Origin: Chitinispirillia bacterium
GTDB lineage: Bacteria; Fibrobacterota; Chitinivibrionia; Chitinivibrionales; Chitinispirillaceae
Direction of reading: 5' to 3'
DNA length: 55,110 bases
Assembly: GCA_009784115.1 (NCBI GenBank)
Contig: WRCH01000004.1
Location: 1-55,110 of the forward strand
Each line of letters starts with the position of its first letter. The first letter of the stretch is position 1. Both the position numbers and the translations under genes were made by a program. The notes under the pieces were generated by a model, which ran no database searches, had not been told where the DNA came from, and saw only the letters and a program-made list of their open reading frames with translations. Below are positions 40,083 through 48,728 of this stretch, piece after piece.

Positions 40083-42479
40083 TTACGGAACACACCCGCC
40101 CGCCGGACACGGCGCCGGTACGTAGCCCGACGCCGGAAGATCGAATCCGGGATTTCTCGGGGCAGTAAGACCTATTACTCCTGCGTTGGGCGTCATTATG
40201 AGGATTCTGACGTCTCCGCGCTCGTAGGCGGAGAAAGATATCGTGTATAAATGGCGCCGGCCCTCTTTTTCGATAACGGTGTAGAGATAATCCCAAACCA
40301 TTACTCCGCTAAAACTGCGCGCTACGCGCAGAAACATATCGTTTACCGTAATGAAGCGCCCTCTCGCCATACCGTTTATGTCCATCCCGCTTACACGCGG
40401 TTCGTAAAAGACATACAGCATGCTGTCGGGGGCGATAACGTCCATGCGGTAACGGTGCGTGCCGCCGCCGTAGGCCGACGCGTCGCGCCACCACGCGCTG
40501 TCCGCTCCGTTAAACAGACGCGGATCCCACCGGCACGCGCCGGAGGAGAGGCAGTGGTCAGAGTGGATATTGGTCATATCAACCATTCTGTGATTATAAG
40601 GCGCCGGCGGTTGAATACTCGGGACGGTTGGTCTTGTAGGCGGCGTCCATGGATCGCGCACCCTTTCCAGTCTTCCGATAGGCATACCGCTCTCTAATCC
40701 TTTGTTGTTGATAGTTGACACAAGGCCGTCGCTCAAAAAGATATACGGGATGACTATCGTATCACCCGACGCGGGTACAACCACGAGCGCAATGTTGTTT
40801 GTAGTATACCAATAACCGCCGATCGGAGCGCCGATATCGTCCGGGGGCATTATAAGAGCGGAACCGTCATCCCAAACTTTCATAGTGGTTATGATGGCGG
40901 GATACCATAATACGTCTCCGCCTCTCCACATATAATCGTCGCCTGTGACCCATCTCGTATCGCGGTAAGAGTTCACAAAACTGCCGTCGTTCATCGCGGG
41001 CGGCAGCTGGATATTACACGCTCCAACCATGCCCGGCGGAAGAGAACTGCCGTCCGCGGATAAAGCTATGCGAAATCCAAGCGACGGGTCTGCGCCGTTA
41101 ATAGAACGGATACGGCGGGCGGCAACATGACGTGTAATATCGTCACCCTGATGCCAGCCGCCGCGGCGTACTTTGCGCGTAGAGTGTATCATTCCAAGAC
41201 CGTCTGTGGGATCCGTGCGCCCCCGCCTGATTTCATGCTTTAAAGTCCATGTATCCCATACCCATTCATCAATGTTGCCGGACATATCGTATATGCCGAG
41301 TTGATTGGGCGCAAGACTTTTCACATCGCGCACGCTTGCGCCGGAGACCGCCACATCATTGTGAGTATTACTGCCGGAAAAACGGAAATTTTGATTACCG
41401 TTTCTTCCCCCCTTGGCGGCAAACTCCCACTCCGCCTCCGTCGGCAGACGATACATCTTACCTGTCAATTGATTTAATCTGCACAAAAACTCGTGAACGT
41501 CATACCACGAAACTGTCGCTTGAGGACGGTTACCGCCGGATGCCGGACGATTTTGACCCATAACGGCACGCCAAAGATTTTGCGTTACCTCTGTCTCACC
41601 GATGTGGAAATTGCTGACCGTTACGTCTCTTGCGAGCGCTGCGTCATCCGGACAGTTCGCGCCCGCGCATCCCATATCGTAAGTACCGCCCTCTACGTAT
41701 ACCATTGTAAACGCTTCTCTAAACGCGGCGTTCGCTCCCGCGGTTTCCGTGAAGTTATTTGCGGGCGGCGGTACGATCGGGTTGTCGGTTGGATTCATCA
41801 TAAAAGTGACAAGCCGATTATTCCTCCCGGCCACAAGGGTGCTAAGTGTGCGTGTGTTGGGATGGAATCCGTCCGCCGACGCGGTTAAAGTCCATTCCAC
41901 ACTATTTGCGCCTGCCTGTATGCCTGATACGTTTTCATTTCCGATGAACGTTACATTGATATTCAGACCTCCGCCCCGGTGCGTCAGGCGGGTTGTGAAA
42001 GAGTTTGCGTTTGTTCCGCTGACCGTGAGCAGGTAGACGCCCGAGCCAACATTTTTGCGCGATACGCTTTTAACCGCGTCCGATGACGCCGCCTTACTGC
42101 GCAGAATCCGCTCACCTTTTACGTTGTAAAGCGCGATCACCGCGTTTTTGTAGCTTTGCGCCGGCAGATTGAGGGTGATTTTTCCGTTAGATCCGGTGAT
42201 AAGCGCAGGGGTATTGACCCGTGTCTGCGTTCCGTGAGTCAGTGAGGTTGCGCCGATTCTTGGTATGGGGAGGCGCAGGGTATCCGTTATGTTCGACGTC
42301 ACATTCCTTGTGACAGGCGTTCCCCCATCCGGCGTTGCCGCCGTGATCGCAGCGTTTACGGTCGCGACAACCGGTACGAATGCGGTGTCAACTATCTGCG
42401 CCGATACACCCGTTGATAAAAACGCCGCTGTCATTACGCATAAAAGCGCATAAACTCCGCCTTGAACGGATATTTTCAT
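40083..42479 (-). CDS. Large secreted SUMF1-fold protein with internal sorting-like domain
   Basis: A 798-residue exported protein. The signal peptide is YALLCVMTAAFLSTGVSA. Residues about 95-170 look like a Por/T9SS sorting beta-sandwich (KITLNLPAQSYKNAVIALYN, GERILRSK, GSGVYLLTVSG), normally C-terminal but here near the N-terminus. Then a PEGA-like part, and the SUMF1 fold (about 255-475): MVYVEGGTYDMG, YRLPTEAEWEFAAKGG, GIYDMSGNIDEWVWD, VRRGGWHQG and LGFRIAL. The C-terminal 320 residues are unique to me, Pro- and Trp-rich, ending CPAGGCVP. The formylglycine-enzyme Cys pair is missing. Its GC content appears higher than its neighbours by eye. Confidence 0.78.
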   Translation of the reverse strand: MKISVQGGVYALLCVMTAAFLSTGVSAQIVDTAFVPVVATVNAAITAATPDGGTPVTRNVTSNITDTLRLPIPRIGATSLTHGTQTRVNTPALITGSNGKITLNLPAQSYKNAVIALYNVKGERILRSKAASSDAVKSVSRKNVGSGVYLLTVSGTNANSFTTRLTHRGGGLNINVTFIGNENVSGIQAGANSVEWTLTASADGFHPNTRTLSTLVAGRNNRLVTFMMNPTDNPIVPPPANNFTETAGANAAFREAFTMVYVEGGTYDMGCAGANCPDDAALARDVTVSNFHIGETEVTQNLWRAVMGQNRPASGGNRPQATVSWYDVHEFLCRLNQLTGKMYRLPTEAEWEFAAKGGRNGNQNFRFSGSNTHNDVAVSGASVRDVKSLAPNQLGIYDMSGNIDEWVWDTWTLKHEIRRGRTDPTDGLGMIHSTRKVRRGGWHQGDDITRHVAARRIRSINGADPSLGFRIALSADGSSLPPGMVGACNIQLPPAMNDGSFVNSYRDTRWVTGDDYMWRGGDVLWYPAIITTMKVWDDGSALIMPPDDIGAPIGGYWYTTNNIALVVVPASGDTIVIPYIFLSDGLVSTINNKGLESGMPIGRLERVRDPWTPPTRPTVPSIQPPAPYNHRMVDMTNIHSDHCLSSGACRWDPRLFNGADSAWWRDASAYGGGTHRYRMDVIAPDSMLYVFYEPRVSGMDINGMARGRFITVNDMFLRVARSFSGVMVWDYLYTVIEKEGRRHLYTISFSAYERGDVRILIMTPNAGVIGLTAPRNPGFDLPASGYVPAPCPAGGCVP

Positions 42480-42809
42480 AATTGTATACTCCGTTTACAT
42501 TGTGGATGAATAGACTTTGCATCTATAAAAGAAATTTCCATTATAATTATGAATATACATGAGAGCAATCGACGGATTATATTTTTTTTTGGGATGGGGC
42601 ATTTCTTTGGCAGAAGCTTGAATCGATTGACATCCTGATTGTCATATTTTAAATTTATACGATGATATTAATGACACTTTGGACAGGATAAAACGCAACC
42701 CCGTCTCCAAGTAAACGTCCCACCATTAAAAAAACGCGGACATCCGTCTTGTTGTTGACAGATATCCGCGCGTCATACTGTGAAGAAGCTATAGTATAAT
42801 TTCTAAAAA
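42480..42809. other. Gap with a decayed R1 copy
   Basis: 330 bp without a gene between the SUMF1-fold gene and glgP. The right part holds a decayed R1 core (ACGCAACCCCGTCTCCAA, 42693-42710) and the glgP terminator listed separately. Nothing is recognised in the left half. Confidence 0.5.
42728..42770 (-). terminator. Rho-independent terminator of glgP
   Basis: On the minus strand CGCGGATATCTGTC pairs with GACGGATGTCCGCG around AACAACAA, followed by TTTTTTT. It lies 39 bp after the glgP stop. It is a strong stem of about 13 base pairs. Confidence 0.85.
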
Positions 42810-45338
42810 TTACACGTTAAGCGAAACATTCGTCGGCTTAACATTCCAAATATCTTTCGCGTATTCCGCAATCGATCTGTCAGAAGAGAATTTACCCATT
42901 CTCGCGACGTTTAAAATAGACTTCTTTGTCCACTCGTCGGTGTTGTTATAGCATTTCGAAACATCGGCCTGAGCTTTTACAAAAGAGTCAAAGTCCGCCA
43001 TGATCATGTAACGGTCTCCGTGGTTAAGCAGAGTGTCATAAATCGGAGCGAACATCGCCGGGTCTTCCTGACAGAAATAACCGCTTGATATAAGGTCAAT
43101 CACCTGACGAAGCACAGGGCTCTTGTGATAGTAATCCCAAGGGTTATATCCCTGCGTCTTAAGCTCGTCAACCTCGTTTGTACGAAGACCAAAGATGAAG
43201 AAGTTTTCGTCGCCGATCTCTTCGTGCATCTCAACGTTTGCACCGTCCATTGTTCCGATTGTCAATGCGCCGTTAATAGCAAACTTCATATTACCCGTAC
43301 CGCTGGCTTCTGTACCCGCGGTTGAAATCTGTTCGCTAAGATCTGCCGCCGGAATCAGGTACTCCGCCATAGAGACCCTGTAGTTGGGAAGGAACTGTAC
43401 TTTGAGAAGTCCTTCTGTGGCAGGATCACTGTTGACTACACTTGCGATACTGTTAATGAATTTGATAATAAGCTTTGCCATGTAATAACCGGGCGCCGCC
43501 TTACCGCCAAACATCACTGTACGCGGTACAAAGTTTTTAGTATCGCCGCTCTTTATCTGATTGTAGAGCGCAATGCAATGGAGCGCATTCATAAGCTGGC
43601 GCTTGTATTCGTGAATTCTCTTTATCTGTACGTCAAACATTGTATCGGGATTAATCACGATACCGTCCCATTTATTGATCTTATTTACAAACGCCATCTT
43701 GGCATCGCGTTTAGCTGTTTGCCATTTTTTGCGGAATTCTTTATCGTCAGCAAACTTTTCGAGTTTCTTGAGTTGATAAAGGTCAGTGACCCAGCCTTCG
43801 CCGATGCTGTCGTTAATGAGATCGCGCAAAGACGGGTTACACTTATGGAGCCAGCGGCGCTGAGTGACGCCGTTTGTCTTATTGTTAAACTTCTCAGGCC
43901 ACATCTCGTAAAAATCTCTAACAAGGCCGTGGCTCAAAAGCTCTGAGTGCAGTGCGCTCACACCGTTTATTGAGTGGCTTGCCGCTATCGCAAGATAGGC
44001 CATGCGCACCTGTTTGTCGTCACCCTCTTCGATGAGCGACATGCGGCGGAGTCTGTCGAGATCGCCGGGGAACTTGTAAGAAACCGCGCGCAGAAAGTGG
44101 TGATTTATCTCGTAGATAAGCTCCATGTGGCGCGGCAGCAGATGGCTCATAAGACCAACAGACCACTTTTCAAGCGCTTCGGGCATGAGAGTGTGGTTTG
44201 TATAGGCGAATGTTTTCTGTACTATGTCCCACGCCTCATCCCATGAGAGCCTGTGCTCGTCAATAAAAAGACGCATAAGTTCCACAGTAGCAATCGCCGG
44301 GTGAGTGTCATTAAGCTGTATGGAAACTTTTTCAGGGAACGCTTTGAAATCTTTATTTGTTCTAAGATAACGGCGGATAATATCCTGAAGCGACGCAGAG
44401 GAGAAGAAAAACTGCTGCTTGAGGCGAAGCTCACGGCCTGAGATATTATTATCGTTAGGATAAAGCACTTTTGAGATGTTTTCACTTGAAAACTTATCTT
44501 GACAAGCGCCGATATAGTCGCCGCTGTTAAAAAAGTCTAATTTAAATTCCTGAGCGCTGCGCGCTGACCAAAGTCTGAGCGTATTGACATTAGCTACTCC
44601 ATATCCCGGAACAGGAATATCATAAGGCATCGCGACAACATCTTCGGTGTCTATCCACGTCACTACATTTTTTCCGCCCTGTTCCTGATACTGCATTGTG
44701 CGTCCGTAAAACTTAATTGTCACCTTGTATTCAGGACGCTCAATTTCCCAGGGATTTTTAACCTGCAGCCACTGCTCAGGCGTTTCGTGCTGATAGCCGT
44801 TTACGATTTTTTGATTAAAGATACCAAAATCATAGCGAATCCCATAACCCATAGCAGGCAGCTTTAAGGTAGCCATAGAGTCAAGATAACAGGCGGCGAG
44901 ACGGCCCAAGCCACCGTTGCCAAGACCGGCGTCAGCTTCCTGATCGATCATCTCTTCTACGTCAAGACCAAGATCGCGCATCGCGTCGGTGCTTGCTTTA
45001 GTCAATTGAAGATTCATCATGGTGTCGCCAAGGAGACGTCCCATGAGAAATTCCATTGAGAGGTAGTACACTCTCTTGGCGTTATCATCGTTATACTGCT
45101 TGCTTGTAGAGATCCAGCGCTCAATAACGCGTTCGCGTACGGCGTAAGAGAGAGCTAAAAATTGGTCATACTGCGAGGGGGAAATCCGGTCTTTGGAAAT
45201 GTTGTATTCCAAGTTGTTAAGGAAGCTAAGGCGCATGTCGGCTTTATTCATCCCCTTAAAATTGATCTTCCAATCTTTTGCGGGATTGTTTTCTGTTTTA
45301 GCTGTTTTTGATTCATCTTTCTTAGCAGTTTGACTCAT
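42810..45338 (-). CDS. glgP: Glycogen/maltodextrin phosphorylase (GT35)
   Basis: Releases glucose 1-phosphate from alpha-1,4-glucans using PLP. 842 residues, normal length. It has NGGLGRLAACYLDSMATLKL, PMGYGIRYDFGIF-like AMGYGIRYDFGIFNQ, the active-site IQLNDTHPAIATVELMR, MFDVQIKRIHEYKRQLMN, and the PLP Lys in EASGTGNMKFAING, followed by GTMDGANVE. It works with MalQ and the GH13 and GH31 enzymes here to break down glycogen. GGAGATGATTTC precedes ATG, and a promoter and terminator are visible. Confidence 0.97.
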   Translation of the reverse strand: MSQTAKKDESKTAKTENNPAKDWKINFKGMNKADMRLSFLNNLEYNISKDRISPSQYDQFLALSYAVRERVIERWISTSKQYNDDNAKRVYYLSMEFLMGRLLGDTMMNLQLTKASTDAMRDLGLDVEEMIDQEADAGLGNGGLGRLAACYLDSMATLKLPAMGYGIRYDFGIFNQKIVNGYQHETPEQWLQVKNPWEIERPEYKVTIKFYGRTMQYQEQGGKNVVTWIDTEDVVAMPYDIPVPGYGVANVNTLRLWSARSAQEFKLDFFNSGDYIGACQDKFSSENISKVLYPNDNNISGRELRLKQQFFFSSASLQDIIRRYLRTNKDFKAFPEKVSIQLNDTHPAIATVELMRLFIDEHRLSWDEAWDIVQKTFAYTNHTLMPEALEKWSVGLMSHLLPRHMELIYEINHHFLRAVSYKFPGDLDRLRRMSLIEEGDDKQVRMAYLAIAASHSINGVSALHSELLSHGLVRDFYEMWPEKFNNKTNGVTQRRWLHKCNPSLRDLINDSIGEGWVTDLYQLKKLEKFADDKEFRKKWQTAKRDAKMAFVNKINKWDGIVINPDTMFDVQIKRIHEYKRQLMNALHCIALYNQIKSGDTKNFVPRTVMFGGKAAPGYYMAKLIIKFINSIASVVNSDPATEGLLKVQFLPNYRVSMAEYLIPAADLSEQISTAGTEASGTGNMKFAINGALTIGTMDGANVEMHEEIGDENFFIFGLRTNEVDELKTQGYNPWDYYHKSPVLRQVIDLISSGYFCQEDPAMFAPIYDTLLNHGDRYMIMADFDSFVKAQADVSKCYNNTDEWTKKSILNVARMGKFSSDRSIAEYAKDIWNVKPTNVSLNV

Positions 45339-45394
45339 GAAATCATCTCCAAAGAGTAATGGTTGAGAAATTTGGAATTTTTACAAAGATATAT

Positions 45395-45423
45395 AATATA
45401 ATGAATGGGAGGGGGGTTTTCAA
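45395..45423 (-). promoter_or_regulatory. Promoter of glgP
   Basis: Minus strand: -35 TTGAAA (45418-45423), a 17-bp spacer, -10 TATATT (45395-45400). The -35 overlaps a strong GGGGGGTTT/AAACCCCCC hairpin (45411-45433), which may end the DAHP synthase transcript and compete with promoter use. Confidence 0.65.
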
Positions 45424-45433
45424 TAAACCCCCC
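45411..45433. terminator. G/C-rich hairpin between the DAHP synthase and glgP genes
   Basis: GGGGGGTTT and AAACCCCCC pair over a short loop. It lies 31 bp beyond the end of the DAHP synthase gene. The T-run on the plus side is modest (GTTTTATT) and there is none on the minus side, so termination is uncertain. Confidence 0.45.
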
Positions 45434-45463
45434 GTTTTATTGATATTATATAGATATGCCGGT

Positions 45464-46492
45464 TTAGCAATTTTCAGCTAAATCAAGAAGCAATTTTTCT
45501 GTATCCGCCCAGCCCAGGCAAGGATCTGTAATTGACTTACCGTATACGTCCTCATCAGCCTTTTGCGCGCCCTCTTCAAGATAACTTTCGATCATGAGTC
45601 CGCGGATAAGGTCTTTCAACATGAGATCGTGTTGACGGCTTCGCATCACTTCAAGAGCGATTCGGGGCTGTTCCTTAAAGCGCTTTCCGGAGTTGTCGTG
45701 ATTAGTGTCTACAAATATGGTTGGATTTTTCATATCGCGTTTGACATATGCGTTTGCCGCGTCAATCAGATTTTCATGATGGTAATTTGGATGCGGTTTT
45801 CCATCACTCGAAACCCATCCTCTTAAAATAAGGTGAGCGTGCCGGTTCCCTTCTGTCGCTACCTCATATCCATTATAAGAAAAAGTGTGCGGTATCTGCG
45901 CGGCTAAAACGGAATTAAGAGCTACGTTTATATCTCCGCTTGTAGGATTTTTCATACCTACCGGAATGTCAAGCCCGCTTGCCGTGAGGCGGTGCTGCTG
46001 ATTTTCTACAGACCTTGCGCCGATTGCTACATAGCAAATCAGGTCGTCTAAATATGGATGATTATTAGGATAAAGCATCTCATCAGCCGCGCTTAGTCCC
46101 GATTGTGTAAAGGAGCGGATGTGCATCTTACGGATGGCGATGATACCCTCTGCGATGTTAGGTTCTTTGAGGTGATCGGGCTGATGCGCCATTCCCTTAT
46201 AGCCCTGACCGGTTGTCCGCGGCTTATTTGTATAGATTCTTGGGATGAGGATAAGTTTCTCTTTTACCTTTTCCTGAATTGCGGCCAGACGATTTACATA
46301 TTCGCATACTGCCTCTTCATCATGCGCGGAACATGGCCCTATCACTACGATAAACCGATTATCCTTTTTTTCAAAAACATTTTTTATCTCTATATCTCTT
46401 TTGACTTTTTTCTCAAAAAGCTCTTTTGAAAGAGGTACAATCTCTTTAATTTCTGTTGGGGTCGGAAGTTTTCTGATCTCTTGGAAACTCAT
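45464..46492 (-). CDS. aroG: 3-deoxy-7-phosphoheptulonate synthase (class I DAHP synthase)
   Basis: First enzyme of the shikimate pathway, joining PEP and erythrose 4-phosphate. 342 residues of the class I type. It has VVIGPCSAHDEEAV (metal/PEP site Cys and substrate loop), LILIPRIYTNKPRTTGQGYKG (PEP site Arg), LSAADEMLYPN, ARSVENQQHRLTASGLDIPVG, NPTSGDINVALN and VDTNHDNSGK. A regulatory N-terminal segment of ~40 residues is present, so feedback by an aromatic amino acid is possible. Which isozyme (AroF, G or H) it is cannot be read reliably. No leader attenuator is evident in the ~450 bp upstream. Confidence 0.93.
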   Translation of the reverse strand: MSFQEIRKLPTPTEIKEIVPLSKELFEKKVKRDIEIKNVFEKKDNRFIVVIGPCSAHDEEAVCEYVNRLAAIQEKVKEKLILIPRIYTNKPRTTGQGYKGMAHQPDHLKEPNIAEGIIAIRKMHIRSFTQSGLSAADEMLYPNNHPYLDDLICYVAIGARSVENQQHRLTASGLDIPVGMKNPTSGDINVALNSVLAAQIPHTFSYNGYEVATEGNRHAHLILRGWVSSDGKPHPNYHHENLIDAANAYVKRDMKNPTIFVDTNHDNSGKRFKEQPRIALEVMRSRQHDLMLKDLIRGLMIESYLEEGAQKADEDVYGKSITDPCLGWADTEKLLLDLAENC

Positions 46493-46857
46493 ATAATTTA
46501 ACCTTTTTTGTTAGATTAGGTTGATAGACAAGTGATAATTTGTTCACATCTTAAATATAAATCTTGAACGAGGGTAAAAACTACCCTTGTTAAATTTGCG
46601 CAGTATGACGAAATTATAATGTTGATTTTTTCATGAAAATTGATTATACTTTAAGATATAGTGGAATATGACTTTCGGATTGAAATCGTATCAAATAAGT
46701 GATGTTATCGCGGCACTATTGGAAAGAGGGTTGTTATAAAATAAGGAGCTGATTTGCACCGCAAAGCCGTTCTCACTGCGTCTAAACGGGGAATATCGCT
46801 GAATAGGTTAGTTGAAAGTGCGATTCGGCAAACAGTAGATTCTTAAAAGCCCCAGCG
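46493..46857. other. AT-rich gene-free gap upstream of the DnaA-box array
   Basis: 365 bp with no gene. There is a small hairpin AGGGTA...TACCCT near 46568-46590, and a generally AT-rich content (for example AAATTATAATGTTGATTTTT near 46611). Such an AT-rich stretch beside DnaA boxes is what an unwinding region would look like, though none can be pinpointed here. Confidence 0.45.
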
Positions 46858-46898
46858 TTATCAACATGTTATCAACACTTATCAACATCTATTCAACT
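46858..46898 (+). promoter_or_regulatory. Phased DnaA-box-like array A
   Basis: TTATCAACA occurs at 46858, 46869 and 46879, and a variant TATTCAACT at 46890. The spacing is 11, 10 and 11 bp, about one helical turn. Each differs from the E. coli consensus TTATCCACA at one position, a variant known as a functional DnaA box in other species. All lie in one orientation just upstream of rimI. Either an origin or a DnaA-regulated promoter region fits. Confidence 0.6.
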
Positions 46899-46909
46899 TG
46901 TTTACTAAA

Positions 46910-46938
46910 TTGACCCAAAATTCGTTGTTTTATAATAA
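46910..46938 (+). promoter_or_regulatory. Promoter of rimI, possibly giving a leaderless mRNA
   Basis: TTGACC (46910-46915) and TAATAA (46933-46938) with a 17-bp spacer, or TATAAT (46931-46936) with 15 bp. The ATG is at 46942 and no Shine-Dalgarno lies in front of it, so transcription would begin almost at the start codon. Confidence 0.5.
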
Positions 46939-46941
46939 ATT

Positions 46942-47397
46942 ATGAACGAAATTGATAACATAATTTTCAGACCCGCACAGCTTGATGACCTTGACCGCAT
47001 CTACTCCATCGAACAGCTCTGCAATCCAAATCCGTGGAGCCGCGCGGGGCTCTCTGTGGAATTAACGAAAACATCGGCGCTTTTTCCAGTCATCGAAAAT
47101 CACCAAAAATTAATTATTGGTTTTGCCTGTTCTGTATTGATTTTAAATGAATTACATATATTTGAAGCCGCCGTTCATCCTCAATATCAAAACAGAGGTT
47201 TAGGAGCATCATTAATAAAACATCTGCTGAGTGAAGCAATTTTAGTCGGAGCCGACACTGCGCTCCTTGAGGTAAGGGTCTCAAACCACAGTGCCATAAG
47301 AGTTTACGAAAAATGCGGCTTTAAAAGAGATGGCCTTAGAAAAGGGTACTATCAGGACGGTGAAGACGCGCTTTTGATGTCAAAAACGCTGAATTAA
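46942..47397 (+). CDS. rimI: Ribosomal protein S18-alanine N-acetyltransferase
   Basis: RimI acetylates the N-terminal Ala of S18 and possibly other proteins. 151 residues of the GNAT fold: FRPAQLDDLDRIYSIEQLC, the EAAVHPQYQNRGLGASLIKH acetyl-CoA site (Q/RxxGxG/A), LLEVRVSNHSAIRVYEKCGF, and YYQDGEDALLMSK at the end. It is alone on the plus strand between two DnaA-box-like arrays, against the direction of the genes on both sides. It may be leaderless. Confidence 0.9.
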   Translation: MNEIDNIIFRPAQLDDLDRIYSIEQLCNPNPWSRAGLSVELTKTSALFPVIENHQKLIIGFACSVLILNELHIFEAAVHPQYQNRGLGASLIKHLLSEAILVGADTALLEVRVSNHSAIRVYEKCGFKRDGLRKGYYQDGEDALLMSKTLN

Positions 47398-47442
47398 CAA
47401 CTTATCCACAAATTATCAACCTGTTATCACCTTGTTTAAACA
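47394..47442 (+). promoter_or_regulatory. Phased DnaA-box-like array B
   Basis: A perfect DnaA box TTATCCACA at 47402-47410, then TTATCAACC at 47413 and TTATCACCT at 47424, 11 bp apart, with a weaker TTTAAACAC near 47435 and TTAACAACT at 47394. Same orientation and phasing as array A, about 540 bp away, with rimI between them. It overlaps the rimI stop and the end of the bactofilin gene. Confidence 0.65.
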
Positions 47443-47789
47443 CTTACGGCACTGCTTGATTTCTGCATCGAACAATTACCGTGGAACACCGCGCCCTCGC
47501 TGATCACAAGCTCTTTTGCGTGCAAATCGCCAATGACCGTGGCGCTCGCTTGAAGTTCTACGCGATCTTCAATGTACATACTGCCGATAACTTTTCCAAA
47601 AATAAACGCGCTCTGCGCCTTAATCTCCGCTTCCACAACGCCGCTGTCGCCGATTGTAACAGACTCCTGGGTCTGAAGTTTGCCTTTAAACGAGCCGTCG
47701 ATGCGGATGCTGTGGGGTACGTCTATCGTTCCTTCAAATACACTTCCCGGGCCGATGATATTGAGTAGTCCTTTTGCGTGTTTGTCCAT
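47436..47789 (-). CDS. Bactofilin
   Basis: A 117-residue cytoskeletal polymer protein. The bactofilin core is a right-handed beta-helix: NIIGPGSVFEGTIDVPHSIR, then IDGSFKGKLQTQESVTIGDS and the repeats VVEAEIKAQSAFIFGKVIGS and HAKELVISEGAVFHGNCSMQ. The conserved IDGxxxGxI/L motif is present. Bactofilins form filaments that shape cells and often recruit M23 peptidases or work with ParAB. Both neighbours are present here: an M23 peptidase follows upstream at 47876, and parAB beyond it. Likely the last gene of this operon. Confidence 0.93.
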   Translation of the reverse strand: MDKHAKGLLNIIGPGSVFEGTIDVPHSIRIDGSFKGKLQTQESVTIGDSGVVEAEIKAQSAFIFGKVIGSMYIEDRVELQASATVIGDLHAKELVISEGAVFHGNCSMQKSSSAVSV

Positions 47790-47875
47790 CTTTAAAACTC
47801 CTTTTTTAACGGTGACCGCAAGTGTTCATACAAACACCGCAGTCTGCAAAGAGATAATATTCATTTTACTATTAG

Positions 47876-48718
47876 TTAATGTTTCTGCCCGCTTGCGGCA
47901 TAGTCCATTGGGTTTACGGGTCTGCCATCTTTTAAAATTTCATAATGTAAATGAGGCGCGGTCGAACGGCCGGTGTTGCCGACTAAAGCGATCGTCTGCC
48001 CTCTGTTAACTCTGTCACGCACCGATACAAGAACCTGCGAACAGTGCCCGTAGCGGGTTACAAATCCATGATCATGACGGATTTCTACCATTAAACCGAA
48101 ATATTTATGGTGGCGGATATCTTCCACAACTCCCATAGCCGTTGCCCTTATGGGCGTACCGCTCGCGGCGGCGAAATCTGTGGCGAGATGCAGATCTTCG
48201 GGATCGTCCGAAAAGTGCCGCGTTATCCATCCGTTAACAGGCAGGATACTGGGCACAGACGCGGCGAACTGTTCATTGTTGACAAGCGTACTTCTATGTG
48301 TTTCCGCGGCTACTGCCGGGGCAGTCTCAACCGGACGCTGCGGTCTTGACTCTTCGGGAGGCGGCGTTGTCCTTCTTGGAGGAGGAACGGCCGCCGCCTG
48401 TACATCACTTTGAGGAATAATTGCAAGCCTGTGGAGATAAACGGTAAGACTCTCTATACTTGCGATTTTTTCCGCTGATATTTGTAAACTCTCATTATCT
48501 GTTCTTAAACGGTTGTTGTCCTCTTTTAACGCGTGGATAAGCTGAAGCCTTAAGGCGATTTCTCCCGACTTGTATATAAGAACCGCACCGCCTAAAATAA
48601 ATAAAGAAATTGACACTATCAATAACTTAAGCGTACCGCGATGCACCTTAAGCGAGAATGGAGCGCCATTCCCTTCAGGAAAAAACATTAGTGTATAGTG
48701 CTTTTTTTTGTTTTTCAT
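47876..48718 (-). CDS. Membrane-anchored M23 metallopeptidase
   Basis: A 280-residue peptidoglycan endopeptidase facing the periplasm. A short basic cytoplasmic tail (MKNKKKHYTLMFFP) is followed by one helix (LKLLIVSISLFILGGAVLIY), a coiled coil (LKEDNNRLRTDNESLQISAE), a Pro-rich linker, and the LytM/M23 domain with HLATDFA (HxxxD) and APHLHYEI (HxH). All zinc ligands are present, so it should be active. I chose ATG at 48718; the frame reaches 48790 but that part overlaps parB. The neighbour bactofilin probably positions it for cell-shape control. Confidence 0.9.
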   Translation of the reverse strand: MKNKKKHYTLMFFPEGNGAPFSLKVHRGTLKLLIVSISLFILGGAVLIYKSGEIALRLQLIHALKEDNNRLRTDNESLQISAEKIASIESLTVYLHRLAIIPQSDVQAAAVPPPRRTTPPPEESRPQRPVETAPAVAAETHRSTLVNNEQFAASVPSILPVNGWITRHFSDDPEDLHLATDFAAASGTPIRATAMGVVEDIRHHKYFGLMVEIRHDHGFVTRYGHCSQVLVSVRDRVNRGQTIALVGNTGRSTAPHLHYEILKDGRPVNPMDYAASGQKH

Positions 48719-48728
48719 TTTACAAAAT

